Source: JBJFCE01 sp964437825 (GTDB taxonomy: Bacteria; Bacillota; Clostridia; Lachnospirales; Lachnospiraceae). From it: 11,755 nucleotides of DNA. Under the pieces are notes generated by a model. The model worked only from the letters and a program-made list of their open reading frames with translations. It ran no database searches and had not been told where the DNA came from. The DNA lies in contig CAYTIH010000064.1 in NCBI GenBank assembly GCA_964437825.1, positions 1 through 11,755 on the forward strand. The letters are read 5' to 3'. Below, one piece after another: positions 6,568 through 11,755 of the stretch (positions within the stretch are counted from its first letter, which is position 1; each line of letters starts with the position of its first letter). The translations under genes and the position numbers were made by a program.

Positions 6568-7118
6568 GCGTTCGTTCCTTTCCGATATTTATTCCATACC
6601 AATTCAAGCAGAGCGTGCAGCCCGATCGCGATCAGAGTCCCCGTAAGAATTCCGACGATGACATCGGTAGGATAATGTACTCCCACATACAGTCTGGACC
6701 ATGCGATTAAAAACGCTCCCACAAGCGCCAAGATCCCATATTTTCTGGGAAGTGTCAAAAACATGGCGACCGCAGCCGCAAATGAGCTTCCCGCATGTCC
6801 CGACGGAAAAGAATAATCCCACTGCGGCGCAATTAGCAGCCGAAGTCCCTCAATTACCTCGTAGGGCCTTGTCCTTGCCACAAGATTTTTCAAAATCAAA
6901 TTGTTGACAATCAAGGAGCCTAACAGTGAAAAAAGAACCAGTACTCCTGCTTTTCTGGTTTTCCTGATCACCAGCAGCAGAATGCCAAGTACAATCCAAA
7001 CCGCCCCGCCGTCTCCAAGTAACGTGAATTTCGTAAAAAAAGCCGTCAAAATCGGTATCCTGAGATATTCCTGTATAAAGAGTAAAATTTCCTGATCAAG
7101 TGCAAATAATGCTTCCAT
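6564..7118 (-). CDS. PAP2 family membrane phosphatase (undecaprenyl-diphosphatase / lipid phosphate phosphatase type)
   Basis: Integral membrane phosphatase of the type-2 phosphatidic acid phosphatase family; bacterial members dephosphorylate undecaprenyl pyrophosphate or other lipid phosphates. From the ATG at 7118 it has 184 residues and five to six hydrophobic segments. The three catalytic motifs are intact: KNLVARTRP (77-85), FPSGH (104-108, with the acid/base His108) and SRLYVGVHYPTD (141-152, with nucleophile His148). The start is not certain. ATG 7118 has GGGGGA six bases upstream, ATG 7124 lies two codons earlier, and the frame stays open through the repeat to an ATG at 7190 that has its own strong binding site. 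It lies downstream of the hydrolase gene with the repeat between them, and overlaps the following small ORF by four bases. Lipid substrate unknown. Confidence 0.93.
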   Translation of the reverse strand: MEALFALDQEILLFIQEYLRIPILTAFFTKFTLLGDGGAVWIVLGILLLVIRKTRKAGVLVLFSLLGSLIVNNLILKNLVARTRPYEVIEGLRLLIAPQWDYSFPSGHAGSSFAAAVAMFLTLPRKYGILALVGAFLIAWSRLYVGVHYPTDVIVGILTGTLIAIGLHALLELVWNKYRKGTNA

Positions 7119-7200
7119 CTTCATCCCCCATTCCGGAGCGTCAGCAACGGGGCGGCGGGAAATCCGTGAAAGCGGTTTCCCGTCTGCCATCTATCCCTCC
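7119..7200 (-). other. repeat-derived open frame with its own ribosome binding site, in frame with PAP2
   Basis: On the minus strand GGAGGG (7200-7195) lies four bases before an ATG at 7190. That ATG opens a frame running through the repeat (MADGKPLSRISRRPVADAPE...) and continuing without a stop into PAP2, which would gain 24 residues. The extension is polar and basic, unlike a PAP2 N-terminus. The same peptide is readable in the other repeat copy (3396-3325), where it ends at a TGA overlapping the permease ATG. It may be an accident of insertion or a translated leader; sequence alone does not decide. Confidence 0.45.
7128..7191. repeat. dispersed repeat copy 2, directly upstream of the PAP2 ribosome binding site
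   Basis: It is identical to 3334-3397 at 62 of 64 positions and in the same orientation. The two differences (T7167 for C3373, G7175 for A3381) both fall in the hairpin stem, and both change a Watson-Crick pair into a G-T wobble when the plus strand is folded. This copy lacks the 10-bp and 13-bp hairpins that follow copy 1. It lies between the hydrolase and PAP2 genes. Confidence 0.85.
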
Positions 7201-7231
7201 TGTTTTCAGCCATAACGCCGTTTCGGTGATA

Positions 7232-7942
7232 TCACAGGCTGATATTTCCTGTCTCTATACGATCCCTGTACGGTGCGCTTTCCTCAAGCTCTTTAAGACG
7301 CTCAATCACGGAGGAATCATCCCAATAATGCATGGGATAGACCTTCTTCGTGTTCGTATGGCGCATAAAATAATCAAACCCCAGATAAAAACGCTCCCCC
7401 TGCCTGCCGTCCAATGTCAAAAAAGCGGCATCGATCAAAATGCCTGACAGCCTTGCAATCTCTCTTTTAAATTTCTGCTCTATGGGAGCTGCCTCCTGCT
7501 GCGTTTCTCCCTCAAAGCTCCACCAGTTCAAATCTCCGGCATGATAAATCACACCCCCGGGCGTGTCCACCAGAAAAGCCACGCCCTGATCCGTGGAATC
7601 AAGCGTCCGAATCCTCAAATCCCCCGCCCGAATATCCTCATGCGGCTTTACAAAGACAATATTCTGATACTGCTCCTGAGATACGCCTTTTTTCTCAAAA
7701 TAACGTCTGCCATATTTTTTATGTATATCATTCGACAGGATAAAACATGCCTCCTGCGTCATAGCTTTTGCAGTGCGGAAAATTTCGAATTGAAAGTGAT
7801 CCTGATGCACATGACTTGAAAAGAAATAAACCTTCTTTTGCACCGCAGGCTTCGGAAGCGTCCCCTGATAATAATCAAATATCAGGATCTGTTCTTCAAG
7901 CTCAACCCAAAAACCGCTGTGATAGATATGTATGATCTTCAT
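7232..7942 (-). CDS. metallo-beta-lactamase fold hydrolase (UlaG/YtxC-like cytoplasmic type)
   Basis: A 236-residue soluble protein with the metallo-beta-lactamase fold. The metal-binding HxHxDH motif is seen as HVHQDH (44-49). The bridging Asp is in YHAGDLNWW (Asp137), and a late His is in YPMHYWDD (His205). No signal peptide is present. The N-terminus MKIIHIYHSGFWVELEEQILIFDYYQG follows the pattern of small L-ascorbate-6-phosphate-lactonase-like hydrolases. The substrate cannot be inferred. The ATG at 7942 is preceded by AAGGAG at ten bases. It has its own promoter (7988-8016) and is probably first in an operon with PAP2 and the small broken ORF. There are 41 bases between its stop and the repeat ATG at 7190. 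Confidence 0.9.
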   Translation of the reverse strand: MKIIHIYHSGFWVELEEQILIFDYYQGTLPKPAVQKKVYFFSSHVHQDHFQFEIFRTAKAMTQEACFILSNDIHKKYGRRYFEKKGVSQEQYQNIVFVKPHEDIRAGDLRIRTLDSTDQGVAFLVDTPGGVIYHAGDLNWWSFEGETQQEAAPIEQKFKREIARLSGILIDAAFLTLDGRQGERFYLGFDYFMRHTNTKKVYPMHYWDDSSVIERLKELEESAPYRDRIETGNISL

Positions 7943-7944
7943 AC

Positions 7945-7973
7945 TTGTCCTGCTCCTTCAAAAAAGCTATAAT
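7945..7973 (+). promoter_or_regulatory. probable sigma-A promoter of the exodeoxyribonuclease III gene
   Basis: A perfect TATAAT (7968-7973) has TTGTCC (7945-7950) exactly 17 bases upstream. The transcript would start near 7980, about 70 bases before the gene's ATG. It overlaps the region transcribed from the opposing promoter at 7988-8016. Confidence 0.5.
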
Positions 7974-7987
7974 ATTGATTACTGAAC

Positions 7988-8016
7988 ATTATACTTGAAA
8001 CAACAGGCAATTGCAA
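7988..8016 (-). promoter_or_regulatory. sigma-A promoter of the metallo-hydrolase / PAP2 operon
   Basis: On the minus strand TTGCAA (8016-8011) is followed by exactly 17 bases and a perfect TATAAT (7993-7988). The transcript would start near 7981, about 40 bases before the ATG at 7942. Confidence 0.65.
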
Positions 8017-8052
8017 AACAAGCGCGTAACCCGCGCAGAAACGAGGGAAATA

Positions 8053-8817
8053 ATGAAACTGATTTCGTGGAACGTAAACGGACTTCGTGCATGTATACAG
8101 AAAGGCTTTGAGGACTATTTTAAAAGCGCCTGTGCGGATATTTTCTGCATTCAGGAATCCAAGCTGTCCCAAGGCCAGCTTACTTTGGAGCTTCCGGGTT
8201 ATCATCAATATTGGAATTATGCAGAGAAAAAAGGATATTCCGGCACAGCCATCTTTACAAAGGGAAAGCCCCTTGCCGTTACCTTCGGAATTGATATTCC
8301 CGAGCATGACAGGGAAGGACGTGTCATCACTCTGGAGTATCCGGAGTTTTATATGATTACCTGCTATACTCCGAACTCCCAAAGGGAACTTACAAGGCTT
8401 GATTACCGCATGGAATGGGAGAACGCTTTTCAGGCCTACTGCGCCGCTCTCGATGAAAAAAAGCCCGTGATCATCTGCGGCGACTTAAATGTGGCGCATC
8501 AGGAAATTGACCTGAAAAATCCAAAGACCAATCATCATAACGCGGGCTTCAGCGATGAGGAACGCGGTAAAATGACAAGCTTCCTTGAACTCGGTTTTAC
8601 CGATACCTTCCGGTATTTTTATCCGGAGGTAACGGGCGTCTATTCCTGGTGGTCCTATATGTTTCAATCCCGCCAGAAGAATGCCGGGTGGCGTATCGAC
8701 TATTTTCTTTCCTCGAAGCGTCTGAATGAAAAGCTGACGGGCGCTGCAATCCATACGGACATTCTCGGCTCCGATCACTGTCCGGTAGAACTGGATATTG
8801 ACCTCAGTTTCCATTAA
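8053..8817 (+). CDS. xth: exodeoxyribonuclease III (AP endonuclease, ExoA/Xth family)
   Basis: Base-excision-repair enzyme that cleaves DNA at abasic sites and removes 3' blocking groups. The 254-residue length matches Bacillus ExoA. The Mg-dependent endonuclease/exonuclease/phosphatase fold motifs are all present: MKLISWNVNGLRA (1-13, Asn7), FCIQESKL (31-38, metal-binding Glu35), CYTPNSQREL (104-113), ICGDLNVAH (141-149, Asp144 and Asn146), GWRIDYFLSS (212-221, Asp216) and LGSDHCPV (238-245, Asp241 and His242). The ATG at 8053 is preceded by GAGGGA and matches the conserved N-terminus. The longer frame opening at 8011 adds 14 atypical residues and has no binding site. The gene is divergent from the hydrolase gene, and its stop codon is part of the terminator that follows. 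Confidence 0.97.
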   Translation: MKLISWNVNGLRACIQKGFEDYFKSACADIFCIQESKLSQGQLTLELPGYHQYWNYAEKKGYSGTAIFTKGKPLAVTFGIDIPEHDREGRVITLEYPEFYMITCYTPNSQRELTRLDYRMEWENAFQAYCAALDEKKPVIICGDLNVAHQEIDLKNPKTNHHNAGFSDEERGKMTSFLELGFTDTFRYFYPEVTGVYSWWSYMFQSRQKNAGWRIDYFLSSKRLNEKLTGAAIHTDILGSDHCPVELDIDLSFH

Positions 8818-8875
8818 AAAAGACGGATAACAAAACGATGCATCATCCATCATCGGCTTGCTATCCGTCTTTTTT
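8816..8875. terminator. strong bidirectional rho-independent terminator between xth and tcdA
   Basis: AAAAAAGACGGATA (8816-8829) pairs perfectly with TATCCGTCTTTTTT (8862-8875), a 14-bp stem with A and T tracts at its base, so it can work on both strands. A second five-bp helix (CGATG 8836-8840 with CATCG 8851-8855) sits inside the loop. It overlaps the xth stop codon and serves the two convergent genes. Confidence 0.92.
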
Positions 8876-8900
8876 CTGAAATGATCCTCTATCCTCTTTT

Positions 8901-9632
8901 TTAAACGTTACGATTCTGTGATCCGTTCCGGCCTATAAGATCCTTTACGACCTCACCTGCAATGATTAATCCCGCAACAGAAGGAACGAATGCATTGCTG
9001 CCCGGAACCTGTCTGCGTCCCGGCGGCAATTCCCTCTGCACAGGAGTCATCGGTATTTCTTCGGAATACACCACCTTCAATTTCTGAATTCCTCTTTTTT
9101 TCAATTCCCTGCGCATGACTTTTGCCAGGGGACAAACCTTCGTCTGATAAAGATCCGCTACGCGAAATGCGGTCGGATCCATCTTATTCCCCGCTCCCAT
9201 GGAACTCATCACGGGCACATGCGCCCGATCCGCCTGCATAATCAGTTCTATTTTGCCTGTTACAGTATCGATCGCATCTACGATATAATCATACTGCGTA
9301 AAATCAAACTGATCCGCGGTATCCGGCATGTAAAAGGTTTTCCATGTATGAACAGACGCCTCCGGATTAATATCCATAATCCGCTCTTTTGCAACATCCA
9401 CCTTATATCTGCCGAGTGTTTTTTCAGTGGCTATGATCTGCCTGTTGATATTACTAAAGCACACAGTATCATTGTCAATCAAATCCAAAGTGCCGACGCC
9501 GCTTCTGGCCAGCGCTTCTACGGTATAACCTCCGACACCGCCAATTCCAAAGACGGCAACTCTGGCATTTTTCAGGCATTCCATGCTGTTTTCACCAAGC
9601 AGCAATTCCGTTCTTGAAAACCGGCTTTCCAT
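8901..9632 (-). CDS. tcdA: tRNA threonylcarbamoyladenosine dehydratase (ThiF/E1-like superfamily)
   Basis: ATP-dependent enzyme that cyclises the t6A modification at position 37 of ANN-decoding tRNAs to ct6A. The 243-residue protein has the E1-like Rossmann fold: glycine loop VFGIGGVGGYTVEAL (27-41), acidic LIDNDTV (51-57), NINRQI (61-66) with the conserved Asn and Arg, DAIDTVTGK (119-127) and SSMGAGNKMDPT (143-154). TcdA-typical KVCPLAKVMRRELKKRGI (165-182) and the C-terminal PPGRRQVPGSNAFVPSVAGL (203-222) separate it from ThiF and MoeB, whose CxxC zinc pairs are absent. The ATG at 9632 has AAGGA ten bases upstream. It lies 17 bases after the CPBP protease gene and is probably cotranscribed with it. 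Confidence 0.93.
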   Translation of the reverse strand: MESRFSRTELLLGENSMECLKNARVAVFGIGGVGGYTVEALARSGVGTLDLIDNDTVCFSNINRQIIATEKTLGRYKVDVAKERIMDINPEASVHTWKTFYMPDTADQFDFTQYDYIVDAIDTVTGKIELIMQADRAHVPVMSSMGAGNKMDPTAFRVADLYQTKVCPLAKVMRRELKKRGIQKLKVVYSEEIPMTPVQRELPPGRRQVPGSNAFVPSVAGLIIAGEVVKDLIGRNGSQNRNV

Positions 9633-9649
9633 TTCCTTTGCTTCCTTTG

Positions 9650-10549
9650 TTAAATGTCGTCATATGTTACTCTGTTTTCCGTGATTTTCATTTCAACCAC
9701 TTCAGGCTCCCTGATTCTTCCCAGAATTTTAAAGCATGCCGTCAGAATCAGCAGGGAAAGTACGAAAAATCCAATGTTCGCATAGAGCTCATACTCTTCC
9801 GAAAACGGGGTCCACAGGTATCCCACAAAGTTACTGGAGCAGTTGATCACGGCATGTAAAAGCATGCAAACCCAAATGTTACGGTATTTTCCATACAGAT
9901 AGCCCAGCACAATTCCGATCATAAAAGCATAAATGCCCTGTACCCAGTTCATATGGATAATTCCGAATGCCAATGCCTGAATGCAGTTTGCAAGCCAGAA
10001 TTTTTTGCTTACCTTTTCTGCAAATTTTAAAATAATGCCCCGGCAAAGCAGTTCTTCTCCGATCGGGGCTAAAATAACCGTGGTCACAAAAGCAAGTACC
10101 GTCATTTCTCCGATTCCGGCCGACTGCATCAGCTTCATATAGTTCCACAGCAGAGAAGGTTTCACAAGGTAGATTATGTTTAACGCTGCACTGATCAGAA
10201 TCTGTATAAAGATACCGAGGATGATCACTACGGGCAGTTTTTTCAGACCGCATTTCTCCGTACCCATCGGTCTTTTCTTTTTTCCGAAAGCAAAGTAATA
10301 CCAGAGCCCATATACCAAAAGCGCAGCCGCCTGATACAATAAAACCGCATACAGCGGCTTTGCCATATATCTGATCGAAGCCAGCTGCAGTAAAAACAGA
10401 TACGGATCATTCATCCCCTGCCGTTCAGCCTTTACCTGAAAATAGTAATAATACAAAACTCCATAAGCAGCCGCATACTGCAATCCCACACATAAGCCTG
10501 CCGGCAATAATGATACGATAAACCATCCGACCTTCTTTAATACCTTCAT
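9650..10549 (-). CDS. CPBP family intramembrane glutamic endopeptidase
   Basis: Multi-spanning membrane protein of the CPBP (Abi/CAAX protease and bacteriocin-processing) family. The 299-residue product has about eight hydrophobic segments. The protease core is intact: motif 1 PIGEELLCRGI (162-172, catalytic Glu165 and Glu166 with Arg170), motif 2 AFGIIHMNW (194-202, His199) and motif 3 LLHAVINCSSN (230-240, His232). Bacterial members have been linked to bacteriocin maturation or self-immunity and to surface-protein processing; no bacteriocin gene is visible nearby, so the role here is unknown. The ATG at 10549 is chosen for GGGGGA six bases upstream. The frame is open for 30 more codons, but these read through the amylase debris. 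A TTGCAC and a TTTATT upstream (10604-10599 and 10581-10576) are a weak promoter candidate. Confidence 0.93.
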   Translation of the reverse strand: MKVLKKVGWFIVSLLPAGLCVGLQYAAAYGVLYYYYFQVKAERQGMNDPYLFLLQLASIRYMAKPLYAVLLYQAAALLVYGLWYYFAFGKKKRPMGTEKCGLKKLPVVIILGIFIQILISAALNIIYLVKPSLLWNYMKLMQSAGIGEMTVLAFVTTVILAPIGEELLCRGIILKFAEKVSKKFWLANCIQALAFGIIHMNWVQGIYAFMIGIVLGYLYGKYRNIWVCMLLHAVINCSSNFVGYLWTPFSEEYELYANIGFFVLSLLILTACFKILGRIREPEVVEMKITENRVTYDDI

Positions 10550-10563
10550 TTGATTTCCCCCTT

Positions 10564-10754
10564 TTACGCTAAAATAAAGCTTGCCGAACGCGGCGGTGCA
10601 ATGATTCTTCCGTTTGAAGCGTATGCCTTTCCGAAGCAAAACAGGGATTCATCCAGATTGCATTACATCCCGATTCCCGAATATAATCCAATCTTCTGAT
10701 AATCCCCAGAAAATCTCAGATTCCGTCCCCGTTGGAGTCCTGAAAAGACCGCGG
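10564..10754 (-). pseudogene. remnant of a GH13 alpha-amylase-family gene
   Basis: On the minus strand from 10754 to 10638, one frame reads PRSFQDSNGDGI, then a stop, then DFLGIIRRLDYIRESGCNAI and WMNPCF. This is the hallmark start of the GH13 catalytic barrel (consensus YPRSFQDSNGDGIGDLxGI...LDYLKxLGxxAIWLxP), with the invariant Gly replaced by TGA at 10718-10716. No start codon or upstream strand is present. Immediately after it, in another frame, the text GRIIAPPRSASFILA and a TAA (10566-10564) resembles the last beta-strand of an amylase-type C-terminal domain. That part is less certain. If correct, an internal deletion joined both ends of one gene. The remnant abuts the Cache fragment and forms the upstream region of the CPBP gene. 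Confidence 0.7.
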
Positions 10755-10758
10755 CTGC

Positions 10759-11107
10759 CGGAATTCCCACGGCGAGCTGTCAGATATTCTGATCATAATA
10801 CGGTTCACCGATTGTAACATTATTGGTTATGGTCAGATATTCATAATATTCCTGATCGGCAATTGACTGCTGTGCAAGATCATCGCCGTACGGCTTACTG
10901 CCGGATGCATCACAGGCTTCAATCCAGACAAATTCCATTCTCTGTTTTCTTTCATCCAGAATCTGTTGCTTTACGTCATTTGCCCGGGAAGCATCCGCAA
11001 AGCTCTTCTTCCCGGGCAAGACTGTCCATTCGATCCGTCAGCAAATGAAGATCGGAGCTGATATTCTGAGAAGATGTTCTTGCTATATTTTCCCTTGTCA
11101 ATTTTTG
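10759..11107 (-). pseudogene. remnant of a Cache-type extracellular sensor domain (chemoreceptor or GGDEF-sensor N-terminus)
   Basis: From 11107 one frame reads LTRENIARTSSQNISSDLH, LLTDRMDSLAREEEL. After a one-base shift near 11000, the next frame continues with ADASRANDVKQQILDERKQ, MEFVWIEACDASGSKPYG, DDLAQQSIADQEYY and NVTIGEPYYDQNI, then a TGA (10782-10780), then QLAVGIPAA in the same frame. The pattern (long helix, a WIEACDASG strand, the ADxxYY region, GEPYYD, then QLAVGIP) fits the dCache sensor of methyl-accepting chemotaxis proteins or cyclic-di-GMP enzymes. The first transmembrane helix, the second one and the signalling domain are missing. Upstream, YNNVKMTK in a third frame (just before 11107) may be the preceding segment, implying a further shift in an A-run. 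The fragment ends where the GH13 debris begins. Confidence 0.6.
10980..11019. repeat. 12-bp perfect inverted repeat inside the sensor remnant
   Basis: TTGCCCGGGAAG (10980-10991) is the exact reverse complement of CTTCCCGGGCAA (11008-11019), with a 16-base loop. The reading-frame break of the sensor remnant falls in the loop. No T-run follows on either strand, so it is not a simple terminator. Confidence 0.8.
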
Positions 11108-11120
11108 TCATTTTTACATT

Positions 11121-11149
11121 ATTATATATTACCTCCGGGAAAATAGCAA
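11121..11149 (-). promoter_or_regulatory. promoter-like sequence upstream of the sensor remnant
   Basis: On the minus strand TTGCTA (11149-11144), a 17-base spacer and a perfect TATAAT (11126-11121) form a good sigma-A match. A GGAGG lies within the spacer, which is odd for a working promoter; it may instead be a former ribosome binding site. It points into the Cache remnant. Confidence 0.35.
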
Positions 11150-11170
11150 CAAAAGTAAAACATCTTCAGC

Positions 11171-11285
11171 TTTGTTACATATTTTGTCAATAACTTCCAA
11201 ACTTACATACTCATTATTTGGATAGTTGGGCGATCGTTGCCTGTGATATGCCGATACACTGTCTAAGTTTGAACGATGCAGCATT
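11171..11285 (-). pseudogene. remnant of a Cro/C1-type (HTH_26-like) helix-turn-helix regulator
   Basis: On the minus strand, one frame reads FKLRQCIGISQATIAQLSK to a TAA at 11216-11214. One base over, the next frame continues with NEYVSLEVIDKICNK. Joined, this is the helix-turn-helix core of short XRE-family regulators of the YozG / HTH_26 type (GIS.ATIAKLSKNEYVSLEVLDKIC). Neither the N-terminal helix nor the C-terminal end is intact, and no start codon is in place. The break is a one-base shift in an AAATAAT run. Confidence rests on the motif alone. Confidence 0.5.
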
Positions 11286-11385
11286 TTGGGCGGGTCATTC
11301 AACTAAGAATGGCCAGATATCGAAGCTCAGCGCGTCAGACAGTGAAAGGATATGACATGGGGACAGAAATGTAAGAAAGCTGTGA
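11286..11385. other. unassigned sequence between the GGDEF stop and the regulator remnant
   Basis: No convincing gene. A 22-codon plus-strand frame (11309-11374, MARYRSSARQTVKGYDMGTE...) is open, also extending back to an ATG at 11276, but it has no ribosome binding site and no family I recognise. A short palindrome GTGATC-A-GATCAC (11382-11394) straddles the GGDEF stop codon. Confidence 0.4.
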
Positions 11386-11755
11386 TCAGATCACTACCTT
11401 GTTTTTACCGTTCCGTTTTCCCCGATACAGATTGTAATCGGCCGCCGTGATCGTTTCTTCAATCGTTTTGCCATCCTCATAGATGGCTATGCCGAGTGTA
11501 AGTGTGCAGTGAATCCATTTGCTGTTTAATTCAAAAACATGGTGATCTACCAGACGGCGGATGTTTTCCGCGATCTGCAGAGTTTTTTCGCGGGAGCAGC
11601 TGCTGATCAGAATGAGGATCTCTTCACCGCCCCAACGGCATACATAGCCATGTTCCTTTACCTGCTCAACCACGATCTTGGAAATCCCCTTCAAAACGAT
11701 GTCTCCGAAGTCGTGTCCGTGTTTGTCGTTGATCTGCTTGAAATCGTCAATATCG
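11386..11755 (-). CDS. GGDEF-domain protein (probable diguanylate cyclase), C-terminal part; 5' end outside window
   Basis: The last 122 codons of a GGDEF domain, which makes cyclic di-GMP from two GTP. Seen: DIDDFKQINDKHGHDFGD, the metal- and GTP-binding helix text at the window edge; the active-site loop RWGGEEIL (GGEE variant, with Ile in place of the usual Phe); LTLGIAIYEDG; and the closing ADYNLYRGKRNGKNKVVI. The allosteric inhibitory RxxD motif is not present upstream of GGEE (KEHG occupies that place), so product inhibition through the classic I-site is unlikely. The usual signature and metal residues are otherwise kept, so activity is plausible. Sensor or membrane regions, and the true start, lie outside the window. 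Confidence 0.92.
   Translation of the reverse strand, partial: DIDDFKQINDKHGHDFGDIVLKGISKIVVEQVKEHGYVCRWGGEEILILISSCSREKTLQIAENIRRLVDHHVFELNSKWIHCTLTLGIAIYEDGKTIEETITAADYNLYRGKRNGKNKVVI

Noticed and set aside
9650..10549. The CPBP protease as part of a bacteriocin or abortive-infection system
   Set aside because: No bacteriocin precursor, toxin or immunity gene is adjacent; its only cotranscribed neighbour is tcdA, a tRNA-modification gene.
10716..10782. UGA read as glycine: both stops in the GH13 and Cache fragments fall after ATC where Gly could fit
   Set aside because: Intact genes in the same window (PAP2, the metallo-hydrolase, the ABC permease, the GGDEF gene) end at TGA, and the fragments also contain frameshifts, so ordinary decay explains it.
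10614..10817. A 67-codon plus-strand frame upstream of the CPBP gene
   Set aside because: It is the antisense shadow of the GH13 and Cache remnants, without a binding site or protein-like pattern.

Overview
The window looks like a chromosomal segment of a low-to-mid GC Gram-positive anaerobe, most likely a gut Clostridia of the Lachnospiraceae type. This is inferred from the purine-rich GGAGG-type ribosome binding sites, sigma-A promoters, the LytTR/DUF3021/ABC cassette, a stand-alone RelQ-like alarmone synthetase, and protein sequences typical of that family. Nothing in the window names a species.

Layout. 1-1390 (-) is the first 463 codons of leucyl-tRNA synthetase, which runs off the left edge. 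1606-2550 (+) is an AEC-family permease. 5223-2564 (-) is a four-gene cassette: LytTR DNA-binding regulator, DUF3021 membrane protein, ABC ATPase and ABC-2 permease. Its last two genes are separated by a 130-bp block of hairpins that contains a dispersed repeat. 6149-5409 (-) is a RelQ-like small alarmone synthetase with a terminator behind it. 7942-6183 (-) is a probable operon: a metallo-beta-lactamase-fold hydrolase, a second copy of the same repeat, a PAP2 phosphatase, and a frameshifted small membrane ORF coupled to it by an ATGA overlap. 8053-8817 (+) is exodeoxyribonuclease III, divergent from the hydrolase across overlapping promoters. A strong bidirectional terminator follows it. 10549-8901 (-) is a CPBP intramembrane protease followed by the tRNA t6A dehydratase TcdA. 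10564-11285 is a gene graveyard on the minus strand holding recognisable debris of a GH13 alpha-amylase-type enzyme, a Cache-type sensor domain and a Cro/C1-type helix-turn-helix regulator, all broken by stops and frameshifts. 11386-11755 (-) is the C-terminal part of a GGDEF domain, cut by the right edge.

How the parts fit. Most genes are housekeeping or stress functions (LeuS, ExoIII, TcdA, RelQ-like synthetase). The LytTR-DUF3021-ABC cassette is a self-contained regulatory and export unit of a recognised general type. The features least explained by known genes are the repeat with its hairpin block (3334-3467 and 7128-7191), which sits directly in front of the ribosome binding site of two unrelated genes, and the decayed interval on the right. 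I found no CRISPR array, no intact transposase, no rRNA or tRNA gene and no convincing riboswitch.
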